Notes under the pieces: generated by a model
The model's input: the letters and a program-made list of their open reading frames with translations, nothing else
Database searches by the model: none
Told to the model about the DNA's origin: nothing
DNA from: Bacteroidales bacterium
Lineage (GTDB): Bacteria; Bacteroidota; Bacteroidia; Bacteroidales; UBA12077
Assembly: GCA_013138975.1 (NCBI GenBank)
Contig: WTBR01000096.1
Location: forward strand, 1 to 61,952
Length of the DNA stretch: 61,952 nt
Reading direction: 5' to 3'
Shown here: piece after piece, positions 55,136 through 61,952 of the stretch
Layout of the letters: the number at the start of each line of letters is the position of its first letter
Numbering within the stretch: the stretch's first letter is position 1
Program-made: the position numbers and the translations under genes

Positions 55136-57685
55136 TTAATCTCTTTGTAACGGCAACTTCGTTCTTTTTATACCATCAAATTTACTGAAAGCACATGCAA
55201 CTGCCGCAGCAGTCGGTACCATTCCTATTTCTCCAATTCCCTTAGCACCATAAGGCCCAATAGGATCTTTTACTTCAATCATTCTTACATCAATCTCCGG
55301 TGTTTCGTGTGCTCGTAATATTTTTAGATCTTTCATTTTATCACTTAGCAAAAAACCATCTTTCATTGGAAGCGATTCAGTTAAAGCATATCCTAATCCC
55401 ATATGAACTCCACCTTCAACCTGACCTTCAAATAACATTGGATTCATGATTTTTCCTCCATCGTGCGCTGCAATCATTTTGGAAATTTTTCCTTTATCAT
55501 CCAAAATGCAAACCTGAGCAGCATAACCGTAAGAGTAGTGTGTAATTTGTTCTTTTACATCTGTTCCGGGCTTGCTTGTCCAATCGCACATATATTGTCC
55601 TTTGTACGATTTTCCGATTAATTCTTTTAATGATTTTGTTCTTAGATCTTCTTTAAAAGCTTTAGCCGCATTTATAACAGCTAACCCAACCAATGCTGTA
55701 GCACGCGAAGAAGTGGTCATTCCTGTTTTTATTTGAGCTTCAGTATCAACTTTTACTTCAATAATTTCAGGAGATACAGATGTTTCTTCACATAAAGTTT
55801 GTAAAGCCATATTATGAATACCTTGTCCCATTTCTGTCCAGCCATGTTGCAGTAGAATATGATTTTCGGAAATAATATCAATGATAACTTTTGATTCATC
55901 AATCATTCCGTTTCCAACACCGGAGTTTTTAATGGCACAAGCCAATCCTGCATATTTTGCATTGCAAAAATCATCTTTAACTGCATCTAAACAAGCACGA
56001 ATACCAACACCTTGTACAGTTTGTCCGGTTGATGTTTTTAGTCCATCTACCAAAGCATTATCGTATCTGAATTGCCATCTGTCAAATCCTGCTTGTACAC
56101 ATATATCATCAATGCAGCTTTCTATGGCAAAAGAAACCTGATTAGCACCAAATCCACGCATGGCACCACAAGGAATATTATTGGTGTAAACTGTTTTGGC
56201 TTCGATATCAATTTCAGGTATAAAATATCCGGCAGATGCATGACCTGCAACACGTTCCAAAACTTTCATGCCAACCGATGCATAAGCACCTGTATCGCCA
56301 ACAGCCCTTAATTTTAAGGCAGTAAGCTTTCCTTGCTCATTAGCTCCAATCTCAATATCCATAAAGACAGGATGTTTTTTCGGATGCAATCGAATCGATT
56401 CTTCCCGTGTTAAGGTTAATTTCACAGGTTTGTTTAAAAGATAAGCGAATAATGATGTTTGTCCCTGTACACTTAAATCTTCTTTACCACCAAATCCACC
56501 GCCATTAGGAACTAAAGTTACCCGAACTTTTTCTTCAGGCAAGCCTAAAATCATAGCAACTTGCCGTCGATCTTCATAAACTCCCTGACTCTGACTAAAA
56601 AGTTCCAGCCCATTTTTTCCATCCGGACGAGCAATCGCAGCTTCTTTTTCTAAAAAAGCATGCTCAATACGTTGGGTTTCATAATGATCTTTAGATATGT
56701 ATTTCGATTCTTTTAAGGCTTTATCAGCATTGCCAATTTCAAATTGAGTGGTTTCAAAATTATTTGGTTTTTCGGGGTGTACACGTTCACCGTTTATTGC
56801 TTTAAAAACATCCGTTACAGGTTCATAAACTTCGTAGTCTACTTTGATCAATTTAACGGCTTCACGGGCAATATCATCTGAATCTGCAACAACACCTGCA
56901 ATTATATCACCAATATAATGTGTTGTTTCTCCTTCGTTAATAAATACATTCCAATCCTGAAGAATTAAACCTACTTTCTTTTCTCTGGGAATATCATTGG
57001 CAGTAAAAATTCTATGCACACCGGAAATTTGTTCTGCTTCTGAAGTATCAATTTTTAAAATTTTTGCTTTTGGATGATCGCTAAATTTAAGAGCAGCATA
57101 CAACATTCCTTCGAAGTGCATATCATCTACAAAATCACGCTTACCAATAGCTGTATTGTAAGCATCGTATTTAGGGTGAGAAACACCAATTTTACCTGAT
57201 GTTTTCGTGATTTCAAGTTTTTTATTTTTACGAATTGCTTTTCCAGCATACACTATCGCATCTTCAATTTTTTTATATCCAGTACATCTGCAAATATGGG
57301 GCTTAATTGCCTTTTGAATTTCTTCAATACTAGGATTTGAGTTATTTTGTAAAAGAACTTTTGTTCTACTTAGAAATCCGGGCGAACAAAACCCACATTG
57401 TACAGCTCCTTTGTTAACAAATGCTTTGGCAATAGTATCTTTAACATATTCAGGAAATCCTTCCGGTGTAAAAATTTCAGAGCCTTCTAATATTTTCATT
57501 ATAACGACACAAGCTAATTTTGCTTTTCCATCAATTTCTACAGTACAAGCACCACAAACTCCCTGACCTGAACATGCATCTTTTACAGAACTTATATGTT
57601 TATCGAGGCGTAAATGTTTTAATAATGATTTTTCGGGATCTCCTGAGTAAGTTTCTTTTACACCGTTCAAAGTATAGTTAATCAT
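55136..57685 (-). CDS. selenium-dependent-type xanthine dehydrogenase (2Fe-2S plus molybdopterin domains)
   Basis: The 849-residue chain is a fusion of a 2Fe-2S subunit and a molybdopterin subunit, without an FAD domain. Cysteines at 38, 43, 46 and 58 hold the ferredoxin-type cluster; a second cluster uses CGFC...CRC (about 98-133). The molybdenum region has GGGFGGKED, GAMRGFGANQ, EMGQGIH and the catalytic Glu in GIGEIGMVP. This layout matches the Se-dependent molybdenum hydroxylase family (XdhD-like) of anaerobic purine-utilising clusters. Its start overlaps the stop of the upstream threonine-synthase-like gene by four bases, so translation is coupled. Confidence 0.9.
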   Translation of the reverse strand: MINYTLNGVKETYSGDPEKSLLKHLRLDKHISSVKDACSGQGVCGACTVEIDGKAKLACVVIMKILEGSEIFTPEGFPEYVKDTIAKAFVNKGAVQCGFCSPGFLSRTKVLLQNNSNPSIEEIQKAIKPHICRCTGYKKIEDAIVYAGKAIRKNKKLEITKTSGKIGVSHPKYDAYNTAIGKRDFVDDMHFEGMLYAALKFSDHPKAKILKIDTSEAEQISGVHRIFTANDIPREKKVGLILQDWNVFINEGETTHYIGDIIAGVVADSDDIAREAVKLIKVDYEVYEPVTDVFKAINGERVHPEKPNNFETTQFEIGNADKALKESKYISKDHYETQRIEHAFLEKEAAIARPDGKNGLELFSQSQGVYEDRRQVAMILGLPEEKVRVTLVPNGGGFGGKEDLSVQGQTSLFAYLLNKPVKLTLTREESIRLHPKKHPVFMDIEIGANEQGKLTALKLRAVGDTGAYASVGMKVLERVAGHASAGYFIPEIDIEAKTVYTNNIPCGAMRGFGANQVSFAIESCIDDICVQAGFDRWQFRYDNALVDGLKTSTGQTVQGVGIRACLDAVKDDFCNAKYAGLACAIKNSGVGNGMIDESKVIIDIISENHILLQHGWTEMGQGIHNMALQTLCEETSVSPEIIEVKVDTEAQIKTGMTTSSRATALVGLAVINAAKAFKEDLRTKSLKELIGKSYKGQYMCDWTSKPGTDVKEQITHYSYGYAAQVCILDDKGKISKMIAAHDGGKIMNPMLFEGQVEGGVHMGLGYALTESLPMKDGFLLSDKMKDLKILRAHETPEIDVRMIEVKDPIGPYGAKGIGEIGMVPTAAAVACAFSKFDGIKRTKLPLQRD

Positions 57686-58932
57686 GAGATGATTTTTTTC
57701 AAATTTTCAATAGTTGGCTGAATAGCTTTAGGGATATTTAATATCTTTTGTACTGAATTGATATCTTTAAGTCCGCTTCCCGTTAAAAGTACAACATTTA
57801 TTGAGTTCTTGTCAAGTTTATTTTCTTCAGAATATTTTAATATTCCGGCAAATGAGCTTGCTGCTGCAAGTTCAGAAAAAATTCCTGTATTCCTTGATAA
57901 GATTGCGGATGCTTCTAATATGGCATTATCCGAAACGCTTAAATATTCACCATTGTATTTTTGAATAAACTGCTTAGTCATATTAAAATTACGTGGAATA
58001 TCAACAGAAATAGAATCTGCAGCAGTAGTGCTTGGTATTATTTCAAATTCCTTATTTTTTATATTTCGGGTTAGATTATCGCTTTCACTGGATTGAACAG
58101 CAACAATAGTAGGTATTTTATCAATTAATTTTAGATTTAGCAGATCTTCAAAACCTTTATAAACACCTGAAATGATTACACCATCGCCAACGGGAACAAA
58201 AATGCGATCTGGAATAGTTTCTCCGAGTTGATCGAATATCTCGAATGAGACCGTTTTTTTTCCTTCAACCGTTAAAGGGTTAAAAGCGGTATTTCGGTTG
58301 TACCAACCAAACTCTTTGCTTGCTTTAATACTTAAATCAAAAGCATCGTCATATGTTCCTTTTACCGGAACAATAGTCGCCCCATACATTATAATCTGGG
58401 TTAATTTTGCTAAAGGCGCAGTTTCCGGCACTATTATTATTGCTTTCTGTCCTTGAGCTGCACATATTCCGGCTAGTGAAGATCCTGCATTTCCTGTAGA
58501 TGCTGTAACAATTGTTTCAAATCCTTTTTCTTTTGCATACGCTGAAACTATGGACGAAGCTCTGTCTTTAAACGAAAATGTAGGATTTTGAGAATCATCT
58601 TTAAAAAATAAGCGAAACGGAAGCTCATTATTATCAAGCTGATCAAATTCATATAAGGGAGTGTTACCAACTTTTAGTTTTGGTAAACTTTCAATTTTAT
58701 TAATTGGCAACAAATCAAGAAAATTATTCTTTTTGAAATCCTTGAAAAGAAAATTTTTCTGTAAAATATCAAAAAAGTTATAAACAATTCTAAGAACTCC
58801 TTTTGGTGGTCTTGAATCAATATTTTCTTTACTACACTTGGGGCAAAGGTATATTGTTTCATTTGAATCAAATTGTTTTCCACAATCTATACACTCATAA
58901 ATAAACTTTTGAGTATTGTATTTTAATGACAT
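57682..58932 (-). CDS. threonine-synthase-like PLP enzyme with N-terminal zinc ribbon
   Basis: The 416-residue protein has a CxxC...CxxC zinc ribbon (Cys 14, 17, 30, 33) and a fold-type II PLP domain. The PLP lysine is K122 in NPTFSFKDRAS, with the phosphate loop TASTGNAGSS and the C-terminal GSGLKD motif. It is annotated as threonine synthase by overall similarity. Its coupling to the xdh gene, however, suggests a beta-elimination or replacement role in purine breakdown, such as on a diaminopropionate-type intermediate. True threonine synthesis is the alternative. Confidence 0.82.
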   Translation of the reverse strand: MSLKYNTQKFIYECIDCGKQFDSNETIYLCPKCSKENIDSRPPKGVLRIVYNFFDILQKNFLFKDFKKNNFLDLLPINKIESLPKLKVGNTPLYEFDQLDNNELPFRLFFKDDSQNPTFSFKDRASSIVSAYAKEKGFETIVTASTGNAGSSLAGICAAQGQKAIIIVPETAPLAKLTQIIMYGATIVPVKGTYDDAFDLSIKASKEFGWYNRNTAFNPLTVEGKKTVSFEIFDQLGETIPDRIFVPVGDGVIISGVYKGFEDLLNLKLIDKIPTIVAVQSSESDNLTRNIKNKEFEIIPSTTAADSISVDIPRNFNMTKQFIQKYNGEYLSVSDNAILEASAILSRNTGIFSELAAASSFAGILKYSEENKLDKNSINVVLLTGSGLKDINSVQKILNIPKAIQPTIENLKKIIS

Positions 58933-59005
58933 AAGCTTTGATCTTTTACGAATTTAATTATTTTTGTTCATTAATATTCAAAAAAAGATAAATATTAAAA
59001 TACAA

Positions 59006-59116
59006 AAAGGTGTCTCGTAGTTATAATTAAAGGTTTGGTAGGCCTGTATTTCACTTTTTGAAAAATTTCTGTATTGAGTCAATTCAGGTTATTTTTAGCT
59101 ATATCGAGACACCTTT
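59006..59116. repeat. 12-bp inverted repeat bracketing 87 bp
   Basis: AAAGGTGTCTCG (59006-59017) pairs with CGAGACACCTTT (59105-59116). It could be a MITE-like insertion, or a structured leader or terminator between the two PLP genes. Confidence 0.7.
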
Positions 59117-59282
59117 ATTTTTTTAATTTTATATTAAATATCTAATAAAACTCCTTTTAACAATCTGACGAGTTATCTCTATGGAATATTTTATTTTCCA
59201 TACGCACTAAGGTGAGGGAAAAATAAGCTTTGAGATCCCTCGACTACACTTCGACAAGCTCAGTGGAGCTCGCTCGGGATCA

Positions 59283-59300
59283 TTCCGATAGCTATCGGAA
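59283..59300. repeat. perfect palindrome TTCCGATAGCTATCGGAA
   Basis: An 18-bp self-complementary word of the kind scattered in Bacteroidota genomes. A variant (CCCGGATAGTTATCGGG) occurs inside the hairpin at 51512. Confidence 0.75.
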
Positions 59301-59325
59301 CGACTAGATGATTTTGATTACAAAA

Positions 59326-60822
59326 TCATAGTCTCACTGATTTAAATTCTTTTAATAATCCGGTTCGTTCGTTAAACTCATTTATTAATTCATCCCAGCG
59401 CTGAACCTGGTTAAATTGCTTATTCCAAATTTTTTTATCATTCCATAATTGGTTTAAATCTTCAACTTCTTTTCCTTGTTGTTCAATCCAGGTAAAATAT
59501 TTTAGGTTATGAATAGCTTTTCTATCATAATAATTAAGCTCTTTGGTATTATCTGTAGTACATCCCAGAACACATTTCTCAAAATCCTTCACTGCTTGAA
59601 TGTTATTATAGTTTCCATGTTCTTTATTTAATTCCTGAATTCTGGATTGATACATCTGTACTGAATCGGTAGCAATTGTTATTACAATATCATCTTCGGT
59701 CATTTCGTAATATTTTGCAGCCTTAATAGAAGATAATAAGTTACTTATACCAGAGATTCCAATTAAATGAAGATTATCAATTACTTCCTGATCAATACCC
59801 ATGGATTTCAAATATGCATGACCATCTTTTTCATTGAACAAACGAAGAATACGCATACAATCTTCATCATCGATTGCAGTAATCATATCTGTATTTTTTA
59901 CATTATGAATCCAGGGTACATGTTTGTCACCAATACCTTCAATTCTATGACCTCCAAATCCATTCATTAATAAAGTTGGGCATTGCAAAGCTTCGGAAGC
60001 AACAACTTTAACATGAGGAGCAATAGTTCTTAGATAATCTCCTGCAGCTATCGTTCCCGCTGATCCGGTTGCAGAAATATAAGCAGCAATGTCACTTTTA
60101 TCTGTTTTAACAAGATTATAGACTTCTTCAACGGCCTTTCCTGTTGTATTATAATGCCATGCTGCATTTCCAAATTCTTCGAATTGATTAAAAATGATGC
60201 AATCTTTACGTGTTTCTTTAATTTCCCAGCATTTATCGTAAATTTCTTTTACGTTTGATTCACATCCGGGAGTAGCAATAACTTCAGAGCCAATCTCATC
60301 TCGCAACCAGTTAAATCTTTCTTTGCTCATTTCTTCAGGTAGAATTGCAATTGATTCTGTTCCCATTATTTTAGAATCGAAGGCTCCACCGCGGCAATAA
60401 TTACCTGTTGATGGCCAAACTGCTTTGTGATATGTAGGATCAAATTCACCGGTTGTGATTCTTGGAGCTAAACAACCATATGCAGCACCAACCTTATGTG
60501 CTCCGGTAGGGAACCATTTCCCTATAATTAATATAATTCTTGCATTTACACCGGTAATTTCCTTTGGTAATTCAATATGATTTACATTTCCATACAATCC
60601 ACCCTTTTCTTTTGGTTCATTTTTCCATGTGATCCTGAAAAGATTCAGAGGATTTATTTCCCACAAACCAATATCTTTTAATTGTTCTTTTATTTTGCAC
60701 GGAATTAAATCCGGATTCCTTTGTTGTTCAAATGTTGGGAGAATGATTTTTCTCTCTTTAAAACGATTTACCGCATTTTGTAATGCTTCCTCGTTAACTA
60801 TTTTGTCAATAATTGGAATCAT
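59326..60822 (-). CDS. PLP-dependent fold-type II enzyme, candidate diaminopropionate-type lyase
   Basis: A 498-residue PLP protein with the lysine K110 in KWFPTGAHKVGAAYG, WPSTGNYCRGGAFDS, the phosphate loop SATGSAGTIAAGD and ATDSVQMYQSR near the C-terminus. It is longer than cysteine synthase or threonine synthase and belongs to the cysteine synthase/tryptophan synthase beta group, with an uncharacterised subfamily. No gene of the window looks like YgeX, so this enzyme or its neighbour is a candidate for the lyase step of the purine pathway. A divergent Lrp-type regulator starts 163 bp upstream. Confidence 0.78.
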   Translation of the reverse strand: MIPIIDKIVNEEALQNAVNRFKERKIILPTFEQQRNPDLIPCKIKEQLKDIGLWEINPLNLFRITWKNEPKEKGGLYGNVNHIELPKEITGVNARIILIIGKWFPTGAHKVGAAYGCLAPRITTGEFDPTYHKAVWPSTGNYCRGGAFDSKIMGTESIAILPEEMSKERFNWLRDEIGSEVIATPGCESNVKEIYDKCWEIKETRKDCIIFNQFEEFGNAAWHYNTTGKAVEEVYNLVKTDKSDIAAYISATGSAGTIAAGDYLRTIAPHVKVVASEALQCPTLLMNGFGGHRIEGIGDKHVPWIHNVKNTDMITAIDDEDCMRILRLFNEKDGHAYLKSMGIDQEVIDNLHLIGISGISNLLSSIKAAKYYEMTEDDIVITIATDSVQMYQSRIQELNKEHGNYNNIQAVKDFEKCVLGCTTDNTKELNYYDRKAIHNLKYFTWIEQQGKEVEDLNQLWNDKKIWNKQFNQVQRWDELINEFNERTGLLKEFKSVRL

Positions 60823-60938
60823 TATAATGTGTATTAGATAATTATACTCTGCAATTTACGTATATTATCTATATATTCTACTTTCAGTTGTATAAATGGC
60901 AAAAAACACTATAAATAAGAAATTATAAAGAAATTTAT

Positions 60939-60946
60939 TATATTTG
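60939..60946 (+). promoter_or_regulatory. candidate -7 element TATATTTG upstream of the Lrp gene
   Basis: This matches TAnnTTTG, 39 bases before the Lrp start, in the 163-bp divergent spacer. No -33 partner at the usual distance was found. Confidence 0.4.
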
Positions 60947-60985
60947 TATAATATATAATTTATAAGAACAGAAAATTAGACTACA

Positions 60986-61447
60986 ATGAAAGTATTAGAT
61001 GAAATTGATAAAAAATTACTTAATATATTACAGATTAACAGTAGGATAACGATAAGAGAACTTTCCGAAAAATTGCATTTATCTACAACTCCAATTCACG
61101 AGCGAATTAAAAAACTTGAAAAGAACGGTTTCATCAAACAATATATTACGCTGGTTGATCCTAAAATGATTGGGAAAAAGCTAATTGTTTATATATCAGT
61201 TTCATTAAATAATCATACAAAAGAGGCTATTGATGAGTTTGAAGCTCAAATGCAGAAAATGGATGAAGTAATGGAATCCTATTACATATCCGGAAGTTCA
61301 GATTTTCTTTTAAAAGTTTATTGTTATGATATGGACGATTTTCATAATTTTATTACCAATAAATTTTCCGTAATTGGCAATATCACGCAATTTTACAGTT
61401 CGTTTGTAATGTCTGAAAATAAAGTTACCCGAAATTTCATTTTGTAA
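60986..61447 (+). CDS. Lrp/AsnC-family transcriptional regulator
   Basis: The 153-residue protein has an N-terminal helix-turn-helix (about 4-60: IDKKLLNILQINSRITIRELSEKLHLSTTPIHERIKKLEKNGFI) and a C-terminal RAM/AsnC ligand domain (about 67-145). Regulators of this family often control adjacent, divergent genes in response to an amino acid. Here the divergent gene encodes the 498-residue PLP enzyme, so an amino-acid-like intermediate of the pathway is a plausible effector. It ends before a terminator. Confidence 0.92.
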   Translation: MKVLDEIDKKLLNILQINSRITIRELSEKLHLSTTPIHERIKKLEKNGFIKQYITLVDPKMIGKKLIVYISVSLNNHTKEAIDEFEAQMQKMDEVMESYYISGSSDFLLKVYCYDMDDFHNFITNKFSVIGNITQFYSSFVMSENKVTRNFIL

Positions 61448-61453
61448 TAAAAC

Positions 61454-61488
61454 CTGTCAGAGTGCAAAGCTCCTGATAGTTTTTTTTT
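61454..61488 (+). terminator. terminator of the Lrp gene
   Basis: A stem of about 10 pairs (CTGTCAGAGTGC with GCTCCTGATAG, G-T pairs and one mismatch) is followed by nine T. It starts 6 bases after the stop codon. Confidence 0.8.
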
Positions 61489-61952
61489 GACCTGCTCATC
61501 TGCTACAATTGGTGCGCACAAAAAACTGACTTGTCAAGTTCCTAGAATATTTACCTATGAAAAACTAAAATTATTTTTTTTAAGTGGTGAATATTTATTG
61601 CACGACAGTGAATTACAAACATTTTGGTAAGCCTATGGCGGTGTGTTGGGTTTGCGAAAGATTGATATCAATTAAACACCAAAATAAGCTATATAATTCG
61701 TTTCTTTTTCACTTATATTTTTTTTAAAAATAAAACCGTAGCTATACTTCGACAAAGCTCAGCACGGGTGGCAATGCTTGAATTTTTCGAATCATCTAAG
61801 CAAAAAATAATTCAAATTATTTATTGGTCATTTTGAAATTTAATTGAATTGTGTTAAAATCCAAGTTATTTTCAATAATTTTGTATTCGCAGAAAGAAAA
61901 CTTTTGGTGATTCATTGAACCGAAGTTTATCTTGTATAGTGAGGGAATTATT
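61489..61952. other. window end with dispersed repeat B, split by an insertion
   Basis: No gene was recognised. The stretch from about 61675 matches the reverse complement of 10680-10760, but the match is interrupted by about 90 bp (roughly 61725-61800) that contains CCGTAGCTATACTTCGACAA-type sequence and a partial hairpin. Confidence 0.6.
61675..61850 (+). repeat. dispersed repeat B, copy 3, with internal insertion
   Basis: The left part matches the 10.7-kb copy up to the CTTATATTT word, and the right part continues from CAAAAAATAATTCAAATT to ATTTATTGGT. The intervening bases have no match in the other copies. Confidence 0.65.

Larger units (their letters stand above)
58933..59325. other. 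spacer with long-range inverted repeat and palindrome
   Basis: The region between two minus-strand PLP enzyme genes. A 12-bp perfect inverted repeat with an 87-base interior (59006-59116) and a perfect 18-bp palindrome (59283-59300) are visible. Nothing codes here. Confidence 0.6.

Noticed and set aside
55136..57685. Selenocysteine codon in the XDH gene
   Set aside because: No in-frame TGA interrupts the gene. The family's selenium is a labile cofactor ligand, not a coded residue.

Overview
This AT-rich window comes from a member of the phylum Bacteroidota, probably an anaerobic or marine Bacteroidales/Marinilabiliales-type organism. The evidence is a giant PKD-repeat protein with a C-terminal type IX secretion (Por) sorting domain, a TonB-dependent receptor paired with a DUF4249 lipoprotein, many lipoproteins, and Bacteroidota-style promoters (TTTG, about 19 bases, TAnnTTTG). 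No rRNA, tRNA, intact insertion sequence or CRISPR array was seen.

Left part (1-18.4 kb): a triple-RidA fusion; a solitary STAND NTPase with an N-terminal Mrr-like nuclease domain (probable antiphage defence); a 1768-residue T9SS-exported PKD protein; an envelope operon (LPP20-like protein, PEGA protein, lipoprotein with four 375-bp repeats); and an NfeD/SPFH membrane pair. Middle part (19-38 kb): an EamA transporter, a DnaQ-type exonuclease convergent with DinB, a TonB receptor/DUF4249 pair followed by two lipoproteins (one DsbA-like), an EamA-YigZ-pyrB-pyrI operon with a likely attenuator, an alpha/beta hydrolase, an outer-membrane protein, and a TetR/double-GNAT/beta-lactamase-like group. 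Several spacers hold decayed gene pieces: a REP-associated transposase, a second TonB receptor, an ASPIC/UnbV protein end, a PyrI end and an XdhC end.

Right part (38-61.5 kb): this is dominated by genes of the ygeY/ygeW/hyuA/ssnA/Se-dependent-XDH type, the cluster linked to anaerobic purine/urate breakdown. XdhC (cofactor maturation), YgeY and YgeW lie on one side. HyuA, SsnA, a 2Fe-2S/molybdopterin hydroxylase, a threonine-synthase-like enzyme and a second PLP enzyme with a divergent Lrp-type regulator lie on the other. YgfK and a recognisable YgeX are not in the window; the two PLP enzymes are candidates to fill the lyase step. The two halves are separated by a TetR-SDR-epimerase module that carries its own duplicated operator and is bracketed by inverted copies of a repeat, including an array of about eight 208-bp units each holding a long hairpin. 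A TIR/NDT-like protein and a class III cyclase sit between a truncated and an intact XdhC copy.

The strongest leads are the purine cluster with its unusual PLP enzymes, the 208-bp hairpin array with the module it brackets, the STAND-nuclease, the triple RidA protein, the cyclase/TIR-like pair between XdhC copies, and the terminator that sits inside the leader of the pyrBI operon. All functions are inferred from sequence reading alone.
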